Shown: one piece after another, positions 48,913 to 57,988 of the stretch
How positions within the stretch are numbered: the stretch's first letter is position 1
How the letters are laid out: the number at the start of each line of letters is the position of its first letter
Assembly: GCF_011046895.1 (NCBI RefSeq)
Contig: NZ_CP049250.1
Coordinates: 1,462,501-1,526,500, forward strand
Direction: 5' to 3'
Origin: Rhizobium rhizoryzae
GTDB taxonomy: Bacteria > Pseudomonadota > Alphaproteobacteria > Rhizobiales > Rhizobiaceae
DNA: 64,000 nucleotides
The notes under the pieces: generated by a model
The model's input: the letters and a program-made list of their open reading frames with translations, nothing else
Databases searched by the model: none
Told to the model about the DNA's origin: nothing
Position numbers and translations under genes: made by a program

Positions 48913-49734
48913 TTATCCGTTCAGTCGATAGAAGGTGGAAGCATTGCCGCCAAAGACGGCCTGATGGTGCTCGACGGGCACAATATCCCGGCACTGATCA
49001 TGCCAGCCTTGATAGTCACCTGCCAGACGCAAGACCGGCCAGTCACTTCCCCAGAAGGTGCGCTCAGGTCCAAATAGATCAAGAATGGTTTCCGCATAGG
49101 GCCGGATCGCCTGGGGCTTCTGGTCGCCTGCTTCCGTCAGCAAGCCGGACAGCTTGCAGGAGACGTTCGGAAGGTGGCTCAATGCCTCCATGCCCTTGCG
49201 CCACAGGCTAATCTTGCCCTCTGCGATATAGGGCTTGGCGCCATGGTCGATGACGATGCGAAGTTGCGAATGCTGTTTTGCAAATTCGTGGAAATGCGGC
49301 AGATGCGGCGGCAAGATGAGTGCATCAAAGGCGAGATCATGCTCGATCATGGTCTCTATTGCGGGTTCGACAGCAGAATCGCAGATCCACCTCAGATCGC
49401 TGATGCCCTGCAGCATGGGGCGCAGGCCTTTGAGCTTCGGATGCTTTGCAAACTTGCGAACGCGCTCTGCCGCATCCGGCGCTTTCAGATCAGTCCAGCC
49501 CACCACGCCCTTGATGAAGGCATGGTGATCTGCCAGATCCAGCATGTAGGCTGTATCGTCTTCGCTCTCACGCGTCTGGACCAGAATCGTGCCATCCACT
49601 TGGGCCGATTTCAGCAGCGGCTCGAGATCCGACGGTTCGAAATCGCGGAAGATTGGTTCCAGATCCGGCGTCGGCCATTCGCCTACGCGGTCCGCCATTC
49701 GCCAGAAATGCTGGTGCGCGTCAATCACCGGCAT
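48913..49734 (-). CDS. L-fuconolactonase-type amidohydrolase
   Basis: A 273-residue TIM-barrel hydrolase of the COG3618 amidohydrolase_2 group. Metal-site segments: the N-terminal IDAHQHFW (His7 and His9), the LILPPHLPHFHEFA region and VIDHGAKP, and FGSDWP-like FWGSDWPVLR near the end with the catalytic Asp. Such enzymes open L-fucono-lactone to L-fuconate. I choose ATG 49734, five bases beyond the stop of the upstream gene, with GGAG at a distance of nine; an ATG five codons earlier is possible. Confidence 0.87.
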   Translation of the reverse strand: MPVIDAHQHFWRMADRVGEWPTPDLEPIFRDFEPSDLEPLLKSAQVDGTILVQTRESEDDTAYMLDLADHHAFIKGVVGWTDLKAPDAAERVRKFAKHPKLKGLRPMLQGISDLRWICDSAVEPAIETMIEHDLAFDALILPPHLPHFHEFAKQHSQLRIVIDHGAKPYIAEGKISLWRKGMEALSHLPNVSCKLSGLLTEAGDQKPQAIRPYAETILDLFGPERTFWGSDWPVLRLAGDYQGWHDQCRDIVPVEHHQAVFGGNASTFYRLNG

Positions 49735-49738
49735 GCGC

Positions 49739-50752
49739 TCAGGCTCCATCACCCGGAACCGGGGCGCCCTCGGCGATAAGGCCGCGCTTCTTGAGGTTGG
49801 ACCAGAAGGAGGCCGGGATGTCTTCCGCGAACCAGGCGGCATTGGCCTTCAACTGTTCGCCATTGCGCGCACCGGAAACAATGGTGAGTGAGGCCGGATG
49901 GGCCAGCGGAAATTGCAGGGCTGCGGCCTGCATGGTCACGCCTTCTTCCTCGCAGGCGGCCTGCAGCGAATCCACCCGCGCCAGCAGCTCCGGCGGTGCA
50001 TCCGTATAATTGAATTTCCTGTTGCCCGCCAGAATGCCGGAATTGAAGGCACCGGCGATCACGATGCCGACGCCTTTTTTGGCGCAGTCATCCATGAAGG
50101 AAAGGCTTTGCTGCTCCAGCAGTGTGTATCTTCCCGCCAGCATGCAGATGTCGATGTCGGCCACCTGCATGGCATCGCGAATGATCTCCCATTCGTTGAC
50201 GCCAAGGCCAATCGCGCGGGTTGAGCCTTCCTCGCGCAGCTTGCCAAGCGCCTTGAACCCGCCGCCTTCGGTCAACTGGTTCCAGTAATGCTGGTGCTTC
50301 TCATCATGGGTCACGGTGCCGATGTCGTGCACATAGAGAATGTCGGGTTTGAGAATGCCCAGCCGCTGCTGGCTTGCCTCGAAGGAGCGCATGACGCCGT
50401 CATAGGTATAGTCGAACACCGGGCGAAACGGCAGCGGTTCTGCATAGCCCTGTTCTTCCGGACCGACGCTCTCGTCCGGTACCATCACACGCCCGACCTT
50501 GGTGCTCACGACATAATCTTCGCGCGGAAGATCAGTCAGCATCGTTCCGAGCCGTCGTTCGGAACGGGTGAAGCCGTAAAACGGAGCCGTATCGAAGTAG
50601 CGCAGCCCTGCATCCCAGGATGCCGTGAAGGCGCTCTTGGATTCGTCATAGGATGTCACACGGTAGAGATTGCCCATCTGGGCACAGCCGAGGCCCATGC
50701 CAGTCAGGCTGACACCGGTACGTGCATGAATGTGTCGATCGGTAATGTTCAT
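49739..50752 (-). CDS. L-fucose dehydrogenase (aldo-keto reductase)
   Basis: A 337-residue aldo-keto reductase of the D-threo-aldose/L-fucose 1-dehydrogenase type. The catalytic tetrad is readable: Asp54 and Tyr59 in FDTAPFYG, Lys85 in VSTKVGR, His142 in DILYVHDIG. It oxidises L-fucose (family members also take L-galactose and D-arabinose) to the lactone opened by the next gene product. First gene of the leftward operon, divergent from the GntR-type gene, whose start lies 218 bases away. Confidence 0.9.
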   Translation of the reverse strand: MNITDRHIHARTGVSLTGMGLGCAQMGNLYRVTSYDESKSAFTASWDAGLRYFDTAPFYGFTRSERRLGTMLTDLPREDYVVSTKVGRVMVPDESVGPEEQGYAEPLPFRPVFDYTYDGVMRSFEASQQRLGILKPDILYVHDIGTVTHDEKHQHYWNQLTEGGGFKALGKLREEGSTRAIGLGVNEWEIIRDAMQVADIDICMLAGRYTLLEQQSLSFMDDCAKKGVGIVIAGAFNSGILAGNRKFNYTDAPPELLARVDSLQAACEEEGVTMQAAALQFPLAHPASLTIVSGARNGEQLKANAAWFAEDIPASFWSNLKKRGLIAEGAPVPGDGA

Positions 50753-50970
50753 CCGAGGTCTTCCTCCGGCCCGACATGTCACATTTGCCAGGCATTCTCC
50801 CTTGGAGGCTAGTGGTACGCGCGCTGACGAAACTGGTCAAGCCAATTTCGAAATGCCTTCGGTCGCCACATGCAGGTTTGATGATAGATCTTGTAATTCA
50901 ATGCATCTATGCCGGTCTTGCCAGTTTATTTTTCCATGCCTATGGTAAGGCCAAATCATCGAGAGCCGTC

Positions 50971-51663
50971 ATGAACAGTATCCGGCCCGTCGAGCGACGG
51001 CTTTACCAGCAGGTAGCGGACCAGATCCGCGCCTTGATCCAGACGGGGCATTTCCGGCTGGGGCAGCGCTTGCCTGCGGAGCGGGAACTCGCTCAACAGT
51101 TGGGGGTTTCACGGCCGTCTCTTCGCGAGGCCCTGATTGCGCTTGAGATCGAAGGTGCCGTCGAGATCCGCATGGGGTCCGGCATCTATGTCAGCTCCAG
51201 CACCGAGCGCCGTAGCGTTTCAAGCTCAATCGGCGAAAGCCCGGTCGAGCTGATGGAGGCCCGGGCTATGGTCGAGAGCACGATCATTGTACAGGCCTGC
51301 GCGCGAATAACACTGGAGGGTTTGAAATCCGTTCGCCAGATTCTTGAAAGCATGCGCACCGATGTTGCCGAGGGGCGCAAGCCCGTTGAACTGGACCGTC
51401 AATTTCACCTCACTATCGCGCAGCAGGCTGGAAACGGTGTTTTGACGCGACTTGTCGGTGATCTCTTCGATGAGCGGCATAGCCCACTGGCAACACAATT
51501 GCGCGAGCATTTTGAGACGCCGGACACCTGGAGTCTGGCTCTTTCCGAGCACGAGGCGATTTTTGCCGCGCTCGAAGCCCGCGATCCGCTTCTGGCGCAG
51601 GTAGCCATGCACCGTCATCTGGAACAATCCAAACGCCGCTGGCTCGACAGTGAACCGCGTTAG
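50971..51663 (+). CDS. GntR/FCD-family regulator
   Basis: A 230-residue regulator. N-terminal GntR winged helix (RLYQQVADQIRALIQTGHF, RLPAERELAQQLGVSRPSLR, GAVEIRMGSGIYV) and a C-terminal all-helical FCD effector domain (LDRQFHLTIAQQAGN, SEHEAIFAALEARDP with its metal-binding His residues). I start it at ATG 50971; the longer reading frame has no domain before it. It lies between the divergent fucose operon and a UxaA-type dehydratase gene, and FCD proteins commonly sense sugar acids, so control of both is likely. Its stop codon is the first triplet of a repeat. Confidence 0.87.
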   Translation: MNSIRPVERRLYQQVADQIRALIQTGHFRLGQRLPAERELAQQLGVSRPSLREALIALEIEGAVEIRMGSGIYVSSSTERRSVSSSIGESPVELMEARAMVESTIIVQACARITLEGLKSVRQILESMRTDVAEGRKPVELDRQFHLTIAQQAGNGVLTRLVGDLFDERHSPLATQLREHFETPDTWSLALSEHEAIFAALEARDPLLAQVAMHRHLEQSKRRWLDSEPR

Positions 51664-51764
51664 AGCATCGGGCGAAAAAGTGGAATCCGGTTTTTCGCTA
51701 AACCGATGCGTCAACAAAAAATTTAGAGCGGCGGGCCGTTTCCGATTAGTCGCCCGACGCTCTA
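51661..51764. repeat. RIME-like palindromic repeat
   Basis: A 104-base element bounded by TAGAGC and GCTCTA, holding two inverted repeats: GCGAAAAAGTGG/CCGGTTTTTCGC (51672-51699) inside CATCGG/CCGATG, and GGGC/GCCC-rich arms toward the end. The pattern matches the rhizobial intergenic mosaic element class as I remember it. Distinct in sequence from the CCCCTTGAGG repeats near the rha genes. Its first three bases are the stop codon of the GntR-type gene. Confidence 0.7.
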
Positions 51765-51861
51765 GCCGATTTCTTCAACGCATTTCCGGACGCAAAACCG
51801 ATCGACACCTTTGCTGGAAATGCTCGCTGAACCAAGGACCTCCGGGGAGGAGGAAGACATC

Positions 51862-53394
51862 ATGAGTGATACTGTTTCGCCTACTATTCTGCTCAACGAA
51901 ATCGACGATGTGGCTGTAGCCCGCCGCGCCATTCCTGCCGGACAACCGACCGGTTATCGTGATCTCAACGCGCGCGAACTGATTGCTCGCGGCCACAAGG
52001 TTGCCATTCGGTCCATTCCCTCGGGTCATGAAGTGCGCAAATACGGCCAGATCATTGGTCTCGCCACGCAGGATATCGAAGCAGGATCGGCCGTTCACCT
52101 GCATAATCTCGCCATGCTGCCCTCCGAGCACGAGCATCAATTCTGCGTCGATATCGAGGAAAAGGGCATGGTGCCGTTGGAAGAGCGCCGCACCTTCATG
52201 GGCTATGATCGCGGCATCGGCGGCGCTGGCACGCGCAACTATATCGGCATCATCTCGTCGGTGAACTGTTCCGCCACCGTCTCGCGCTACATTGCCGATT
52301 ACTTCAATCGCATGGGCGGGCTGGAAGGCTTCGAGAATGTGGATGGCGTCGTGGCGCTGACCCATGGCGGCGGCTGCGCGCTGAACAATAAATCGGAAGG
52401 GTATCGGCTGCTCATCCGCACCATTCAGGGCTATGCGCGCCACCCCAATTTCGGCGGCATCCTGATGATCGGTCTTGGCTGCGAGACGAACCAGATCGCG
52501 CCGATCCTCGAACATTACAAAATGGAGGAGGGGGATCGGCTGCGCACGATGACCATCCAGCAATATGGCGGTACAAAGAAGACCATCGATGCGGCCATCG
52601 CGATGATCAAGGAAATGCTTCCATCAGTGAATGCCGCGCAACGCACGCCGCAGCCGCTTTCCAAGCTGAAGCTGGCGCTGGAATGTGGTGGCTCCGACGG
52701 CTATTCCGGCATTTCGGCCAATCCGGCGCTGGGTTATGCTTCGGATCTCATCGTGCGCCATGGCGGGACCATCGTTCTGTCCGAAACGCCAGAGATTTAT
52801 GGCGCCGAGCATCTTTTGACGCGCCGTGCGGTGACGCCCGCTGTTGCCCAGAAGCTGCTAGACCGGATCGACTGGTGGCGGGATTACACAGCCCGCAACG
52901 GTGATGAGCTGAACAATAATCCATCCCATGGCAACAAGCTCGGAGGCCTGACCACCATTCTGGAAAAGTCGCTCGGTGCCGTTGCCAAGGGGGGCTCCAT
53001 GCCGCTGAAGGCGGTCTACGAGTTTGCCGAAACGGTCACTGAACCTGGATTCGTCTTCATGGATACGCCCGGTTACGATCCGGTTGCCGTGACGGGCCAA
53101 GTGGCGGGCGGCTGTAATGTCATCTGTTTCACCACGGGCCGCGGCTCGGTTTCCGGTTTCAAGCCTTCGCCTTGCATCAAGATTGCAACCAATACCGACA
53201 TGTATGAGCATATGAAGGAGGATATGGATCTGAACTGCGGCGGTATCGTCACGGGGGACGAAACCATCGAACAATCCGGTGAACGCATCTTTGAACAAAT
53301 CCTTGCCGTCGCATCTGGCCAGAAGACACTCAGCGAGATCTACGACTACGGCGACAATGAATTCGTGCCGTGGCAGGTCGGAGCTGTTACATAA
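51862..53394 (+). CDS. UxaA-family altronate/galactarate-type dehydratase
   Basis: A 510-residue sugar-acid dehydratase. An N-terminal SAF domain (about 1-95, ending near SAVHLHNL) is followed by the large catalytic domain with GYDRGIGGAGTRNYIGIISSVNCSAT in part, ALTHGGGCALNN, GLGCETNQI, ECGGSDGYSGISANPALG and TGRGSVSGFKPSPCIKIATN, the cysteine- and glycine-rich family signatures. It dehydrates D-altronate, D-galactarate or a related acid; the sequence does not tell which. GGGGAGGAGG leads into ATG 51862. Confidence 0.87.
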   Translation: MSDTVSPTILLNEIDDVAVARRAIPAGQPTGYRDLNARELIARGHKVAIRSIPSGHEVRKYGQIIGLATQDIEAGSAVHLHNLAMLPSEHEHQFCVDIEEKGMVPLEERRTFMGYDRGIGGAGTRNYIGIISSVNCSATVSRYIADYFNRMGGLEGFENVDGVVALTHGGGCALNNKSEGYRLLIRTIQGYARHPNFGGILMIGLGCETNQIAPILEHYKMEEGDRLRTMTIQQYGGTKKTIDAAIAMIKEMLPSVNAAQRTPQPLSKLKLALECGGSDGYSGISANPALGYASDLIVRHGGTIVLSETPEIYGAEHLLTRRAVTPAVAQKLLDRIDWWRDYTARNGDELNNNPSHGNKLGGLTTILEKSLGAVAKGGSMPLKAVYEFAETVTEPGFVFMDTPGYDPVAVTGQVAGGCNVICFTTGRGSVSGFKPSPCIKIATNTDMYEHMKEDMDLNCGGIVTGDETIEQSGERIFEQILAVASGQKTLSEIYDYGDNEFVPWQVGAVT

Positions 53395-53496
53395 GTCGTC
53401 ACTAATATATTCGTAATCACTGTTGCAAACGCCATTGGTGCTTCCCACTTCTCTGTTCGCGGTCAAAGGGCCGCGGACGTTCTGGAGGCATCAAAA

Positions 53497-53943
53497 ATGG
53501 CAGGTGCAGGTACGAAGGCTCAATTCGGTTTTTCGTCTGGGAATTCCCGGCGGGCTCATGCCACGGGCGCGCTGGACGCGGAAAAACTGCGCCGGATCGG
53601 GCGGCTTGTGCGCCTTGCCCGTGTCATGGATACGGCCATCCGCATCCCGGGTGTCGGCATTCGTTTTGGCGCCGACTCCATTCTCGGTCTTCTGCCCGTG
53701 GTGGGCGATGCGAGCGGTGCGCTGATCGGCGTCTTCATCATCAACGAGGCACGACGGCTTGGCCTGCCGAACGACAAGCTTCTGAAGATGGCGGGAAACA
53801 TCGGCGCCGATGCAGTGCTCGGCAGCGTGCCGCTGCTGGGCGATGTCTTTGACGTCTACTTCAAGTCCCACCGCCGCAACGTGCAGATGATCCTCGATCA
53901 TTTTGGCGTAAGCCGAGAGCAGGCGATGAGAGCGTCTCGCTGA
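53497..53943 (+). CDS. DUF4112 domain protein
   Basis: A 148-residue protein of the DUF4112 family: LDTAIRIPG-like MDTAIRIPGVGIRFGADSIL, GLLPVVGDASGALIGVFIINEARRLG in part and VLGSVPLLGDVFDVYFKSHRRN. Two moderately hydrophobic segments suggest membrane association. Function of the family is unknown. TCTGGAGG precedes the start. Its stop codon is directly followed by the stop of the opposing small gene, with no spacer. Confidence 0.85.
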   Translation: MAGAGTKAQFGFSSGNSRRAHATGALDAEKLRRIGRLVRLARVMDTAIRIPGVGIRFGADSILGLLPVVGDASGALIGVFIINEARRLGLPNDKLLKMAGNIGADAVLGSVPLLGDVFDVYFKSHRRNVQMILDHFGVSREQAMRASR

Positions 53944-54117
53944 TCAATTCGACGTCAGCGATCCATACAGCACAATAAACAAGTAGAGGCTGAAGGCGCC
54001 AAGCGCGAAGATGATGAAGAAGGTAACGATACCGCGTCCTGCCCGCTGCTTTCGCACTGCTGCCGGGCGGCTGTCTTCGGGGTTCGTGATGGGATCGTTT
54101 TCGGGCTTCATGTTCAT
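53944..54117 (-). CDS. Small single-pass membrane protein
   Basis: A 57-residue protein with a charged N-terminal half (MNMKPENDPITNPEDSRP) and one membrane segment near residues 31-50 (TFFIIFALGAFSLYLFIVL). GAGAGGTGAG precedes ATG 54117. It lies 49 bases downstream of the SURF1 gene on the same strand, which suggests a small oxidase-related or assembly component, but I do not recognise a family. Confidence 0.6.
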   Translation of the reverse strand: MNMKPENDPITNPEDSRPAAVRKQRAGRGIVTFFIIFALGAFSLYLFIVLYGSLTSN

Positions 54118-54150
54118 GGGCTCACCTCTCTTCAAAGAGAGCCAACAAGC

Positions 54151-54183
54151 AATGCCCGCTTGAGTTTCAGGCGGGCATTTTTC
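54151..54183. terminator. Hairpin at the 3' end of the SURF1 gene
   Basis: AATGCCCGC (54151-54159) and GCGGGCATT (54171-54179) form a 9-pair stem followed on the plus strand by TTTTTC. The SURF1 stop codon lies in the loop. On the plus strand it looks like a terminator for transcription from the DUF4112 gene; on the minus strand it may attenuate read-through into the 57-residue gene. Confidence 0.55.
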
Positions 54184-54892
54184 TGCGCCGCAGAAGGAAA
54201 TAGACCGCACCCGCAGACATGGCAGCCAGGCTGTACCAGGTCAGCGCATAGACCAGATGGCTGTTGCGAAAATTCACGATCGTGAGCCCGCCCACTGGAA
54301 AGCCACCCGGATTGGGTGTCGCGTCCGCGTCAATGAAATAGGGAGCGACATTTGTGAGGCCGCGTGCCTTGGCGATCGCCTCCACGTCGCGGGAGTACCA
54401 CCGGTCGGCTGACGGATCGTTGGCACGCAGAAAGCCGCCTTTCGGCTCGCTCAGCCGCAGGAGGCCTGTCACGGTAACAGGATTTTCATATTGCGCTTGC
54501 CCGCGGGCCGCAGGATCACGCTTCTCTTTCGGCACGAAGCCGCGATTGATGAGGACGATCCCCTGATCTGCTGTCTCAAGCGGTGTGACCACCCAGAAAC
54601 CGGGGCCGAGTTCGGTCACGGCCTGAACGAGCGCTTCCTTGTCGTTCAAAAGGCGCCCCGTTGTCGTCACGCGCTTGTATTCGTCATTCGCCGCGCTGAC
54701 ACTCGTCGATGGGGGAGGGGCGGGAACCGGTTCCGCATGAACACGGGCATCGACGCGGGCAATCAGATCCAGCTTCCAGAACAGGCGTTGTACCTGCCAG
54801 GTGCCGAGGGCCAGAAAAACGAGAACGAGGCCCGCCATGATGGCCGCAAAGGCTGTATGGCGTTTTGCGGTCGTCGGGCGGGCCTCGGTCAT
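54167..54892 (-). CDS. SURF1-family oxidase assembly protein
   Basis: A 241-residue membrane protein with the SURF1 layout: one membrane segment near 13-30 (AAIMAGLVLVFLALGTWQVQRL in part), a periplasmic domain, and a second segment near 212-232 followed by RRRK. Family motifs ALGTWQVQRLFWK, VLINRGFVP and WYSLAAMSAGA are present. SURF1 proteins help insert heme a into subunit I of heme-copper oxidases. It is the gene after cyoABCD here, as in the qox operon of Paracoccus, whose product is a ba3-type quinol oxidase. Confidence 0.9.
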   Translation of the reverse strand: MTEARPTTAKRHTAFAAIMAGLVLVFLALGTWQVQRLFWKLDLIARVDARVHAEPVPAPPPSTSVSAANDEYKRVTTTGRLLNDKEALVQAVTELGPGFWVVTPLETADQGIVLINRGFVPKEKRDPAARGQAQYENPVTVTGLLRLSEPKGGFLRANDPSADRWYSRDVEAIAKARGLTNVAPYFIDADATPNPGGFPVGGLTIVNFRNSHLVYALTWYSLAAMSAGAVYFLLRRRKMPA

Positions 54893-54922
54893 GACGTTTT
54901 ACTCTGCTGCAAAACCTGCCCG

Positions 54923-55330
54923 TCAGGGCATGTTCTTCATCATTTCAGGGTTCATCGGCATCATGTTCGTGTTCAGGTGGTGCATGACCCACATGGAGCC
55001 TGCCAGCATGATTACCACGATGATGATGGTGAAGATCATAGCCAGCATGGTCCACCCGCCTTCCGAACTGGTGTTCATGTGCAGGAAGTAGATCATGTGG
55101 ACGACCATCTGAATGCCGCCGAAAATGATGATGATGCCAACGGTCAGCGCGCGGCTTTCCAGCACATCGCCCATGACCAGCCAGAATGGAATGGCGGTCA
55201 GGATGACAGACAGGATGAAGCCGGTCATGTAGCTCTTGAAGCTGCCATGAGCCGCCTCGTGACCGTGGCTGTGAGCATGATGCGTGTTATGGGCGCTCTC
55301 ATGCGCCGGTGCGTGAGGGTGCGAACTCAT
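54923..55330 (-). CDS. cyoD: Quinol oxidase subunit IV
   Basis: A 135-residue membrane protein with three hydrophobic segments. Before them is a His-rich N-terminal tail ([22 protein letters not shown] in part). [19 protein letters not shown] and [13 protein letters not shown] are typical of CyoD. Subunit IV supports assembly of subunit I. Its start overlaps the cyoC stop by four bases. The extra histidines could bind metal, which I have not seen as a fixed family trait. Confidence 0.92.
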   Translation of the reverse strand: MSSHPHAPAHESAHNTHHAHSHGHEAAHGSFKSYMTGFILSVILTAIPFWLVMGDVLESRALTVGIIIIFGGIQMVVHMIYFLHMNTSSEGGWTMLAMIFTIIIVVIMLAGSMWVMHHLNTNMMPMNPEMMKNMP

Positions 55331-55947
55331 CCGAGCACTCCAACCAGGTAAACGAGGGAGAAGACGCCGATCCAGATCACGTCAAGGAAGTGCCAGAACA
55401 TGGACAGGCACATCAGACGGCGGCGGTTTTCTTCGATGAGGCCGAATTTCGCGACCTGCACCATCAGTGTAACGAGCCAGATGCAGCCGAAGGTGACGTG
55501 CAGACCGTGGGTTCCGACCAGCGTGAAGAACGCAGACAGGAAGGCCGAGCGCTGCGGTGTCGCGCCTTCATGGATCAGGTGATAGAACTCATAGAGCTCG
55601 ATCCCCAGGAAGGCGAGGCCGAAGAGGCCGGTGATACCCAGCCACATCAGGGTGCCGCTCTTGTCACCCTTTTCCATCCGCAACATGGCAAAGCCGTAGG
55701 TGATGGAGGAGAAGAGCAGCATGGCGGTGTTGATAGCCACCAGCTTGAGATCGAAGAGATCGGCTGGAGATGGTCCGGCCGCATAATTGCGGCCGAGGAC
55801 GGCGTAGGTTGCAAAGAGCACTGCGAACATCAGGCAGTCGCTCATCAGGTAGATCCAGAAGCCCAGATTGGTGCTGTTTTCCGGATGATGTTCTTCCGTC
55901 AGGTAGAAGACGGGCTTTTCGGACGTCGCCGCTTGTGTGTTGCTCAT
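55327..55947 (-). CDS. cyoC: Quinol oxidase subunit III
   Basis: A 206-residue integral membrane protein with five predicted segments, the short CyoC form of heme-copper oxidase subunit III. Recognisable parts are [42 protein letters not shown] and [15 protein letters not shown], the last containing the usual THGLH. Its ATG lies five bases after the cyoB stop. Confidence 0.94.
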   Translation of the reverse strand: MSNTQAATSEKPVFYLTEEHHPENSTNLGFWIYLMSDCLMFAVLFATYAVLGRNYAAGPSPADLFDLKLVAINTAMLLFSSITYGFAMLRMEKGDKSGTLMWLGITGLFGLAFLGIELYEFYHLIHEGATPQRSAFLSAFFTLVGTHGLHVTFGCIWLVTLMVQVAKFGLIEENRRRLMCLSMFWHFLDVIWIGVFSLVYLVGVLG

Positions 55948-55952
55948 GGTGA

Positions 55953-57959
55953 TCAGGCCTGTTCCGCAAGCTGCTTGGTCCGGGCGTTCTCCGTCGCAAC
56001 GACGGTTTCAGCCTGAATGTAGTAGTCACGCTTGTAGTTGAAGGTATGTGCGATCGACACCACCAGGATGGCGAGGAACGACAGGGCTGCGAGCCACCAC
56101 ATGTACCAGATCAATCCGAAGGCCAGCGTGACGCTGAACGCCGAGAGGATGACACCTGTTCCGGTGTTCTTTGGCATGTGGATCGGCTTGAAACCTTCCA
56201 GCGGACGCACATAGCCGCGGTTCTTCATGTCATACCAGCCGTCATGATCGTAAACGACGGGCGTGAAGGCGAAGTTGTATTCCGGCGGCGGCGAGGACGT
56301 GGACCACTCCAGCGTACGGCCATTCCACGGATCGCCCGTCGTATCCCGCAACTGTTCGCGCTTGAAGAAGCTGACGACAAGCTGGATTACGAAGGAAGCG
56401 ATACCAAGCGCGATTAGGAAGGCACCAAAGGCTGCGATGATGAACCAGATCTGCAGAGACGGATCCTCGAAGTGGTTGACGCGGCGCGTAACACCCATCA
56501 GGCCGAGAACGTACAGCGGCATGAAGGCGAAGTAGAAGCCGGTCAGCCAGAACCAGAAGGACATCTTGCCCCAGAACGGATCGAGACGGTAGCCGAAGGC
56601 CTTCGGGTACCAGAAGTTGATACCCGCCAGCAGGCCAAACACCACGCCGCCGATGATCACGTTATGGAAGTGCGCGATCAGGAACAGCGAGTTGTGGAGG
56701 ACGAAGTCGGCCGGAGGAATGGCCAGCATGACGCCGGTCATGCCACCGATGACGAAGGTCACCATGAAGCCGATCGTCCAGTACATCGGCACTTCGTAGC
56801 GAATACGGCCGCGATACATGGTGAAGAGCCAGTTGAAGATCTTCGCGCCGGTCGGGATCGAGATGATCATCGTCGTGATGCCGAAGAAGGCATTGACGCT
56901 TGCGCCCGAACCCATGGTGAAGAAGTGGTGCAGCCAGACGATATAGGACAGGATCGTGATGACGACCGTGGCGTAAACCATCGAGGCGTAACCGAAGAGG
57001 CGCTTGCCGGAGAAGGTGGAAACGATTTCCGAGAAGATACCGAAGGCCGGCAGGATGAGAATGTAGACTTCCGGATGGCCCCAGATCCAGATGAGGTTTA
57101 CATACATCATCGGATTGCCGCCCAGATCGTTAGTGAAGAAGTTCGTGCCAACGTAGCGGTCAAGGGTCAGGAGGACGAGTGTTGCCGTCAGGATCGGGAA
57201 GGATGCCACGATCAGAACGTTCGTGCAGAGCGATGTCCAGGTGAAGATCGGCATCTTCATCATGGTCATGCCGGGCGCACGCATCTTCACGATCGTTGCG
57301 ATGAGGTTGATACCGGAAAGCGTCGTTCCGACACCGGCGACCTGCAGGCCCCAGATGTAGTAGTCGACGCCGACCCCCGGTGAGTAGTCTGCACCCGACA
57401 GCGGCGGGTAGGCCAGCCAGCCTGTACGGGCGAATTCACCGACGAAGAGCGACATCATGATGATGACAGCACCTGCCGTGGTCATCCAGAACGAGAAGTT
57501 GTTCAGGAAGGGGAAGGAAACGTCGCGCGCGCCGATCTGCAGCGGCACCACGTAGTTCATGATCCCCGTCACCAGCGGCATGGCGAAGAAGAAGATCATG
57601 ATCACGCCGTGGGCGGTAAAGATCTGGTCGTAATGGTGCGGCGGCAAGTAGCCCTGGTTCTCACCGAAAGCGATAGCCTGTTGCGTGCGCATCATCAGCG
57701 CGTCCGCAAAACCACGCATCAGCATGACGAGTGACAGGATGACGTACATGATGCCGATCTTCTTGTGATCGACGCTCGTGAACCAGTCGTTCCAGAGATA
57801 GCCCCAGAGACGGAAATAGGTGATCGCGCCGACGACGGCGGCTCCGCCGAGGATGACGGCGATGAAGGTTACCAGGAGGATCGGCTCATGCGTGAAAGCG
57901 AGCGAGTCCCATGACAACCGTCCGAAAATGAATTCCATCAGGTTCGTGTTCGTAAACAT
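55953..57959 (-). CDS. cyoB: Quinol oxidase subunit I (heme-copper)
   Basis: A 668-residue protein with about fifteen membrane segments, the catalytic subunit. Heme and copper ligands are readable: [12 protein letters not shown] (low-spin heme His), [15 protein letters not shown] (CuB His, cross-linked Tyr and the D-channel Glu), [10 protein letters not shown] (two CuB His) and [12 protein letters not shown] (both heme His). Long C-terminal tail as in CyoB. I choose ATG 57959 with GGAAAC ahead; a TTG four codons earlier is an alternative. Whether the high-spin heme is o or a cannot be read from the sequence. Confidence 0.95.
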   Translation of the reverse strand: MFTNTNLMEFIFGRLSWDSLAFTHEPILLVTFIAVILGGAAVVGAITYFRLWGYLWNDWFTSVDHKKIGIMYVILSLVMLMRGFADALMMRTQQAIAFGENQGYLPPHHYDQIFTAHGVIMIFFFAMPLVTGIMNYVVPLQIGARDVSFPFLNNFSFWMTTAGAVIIMMSLFVGEFARTGWLAYPPLSGADYSPGVGVDYYIWGLQVAGVGTTLSGINLIATIVKMRAPGMTMMKMPIFTWTSLCTNVLIVASFPILTATLVLLTLDRYVGTNFFTNDLGGNPMMYVNLIWIWGHPEVYILILPAFGIFSEIVSTFSGKRLFGYASMVYATVVITILSYIVWLHHFFTMGSGASVNAFFGITTMIISIPTGAKIFNWLFTMYRGRIRYEVPMYWTIGFMVTFVIGGMTGVMLAIPPADFVLHNSLFLIAHFHNVIIGGVVFGLLAGINFWYPKAFGYRLDPFWGKMSFWFWLTGFYFAFMPLYVLGLMGVTRRVNHFEDPSLQIWFIIAAFGAFLIALGIASFVIQLVVSFFKREQLRDTTGDPWNGRTLEWSTSSPPPEYNFAFTPVVYDHDGWYDMKNRGYVRPLEGFKPIHMPKNTGTGVILSAFSVTLAFGLIWYMWWLAALSFLAILVVSIAHTFNYKRDYYIQAETVVATENARTKQLAEQA

Positions 57960-57988
57960 GGCAGTTTCCAATTACCTATCCAGCCTGA

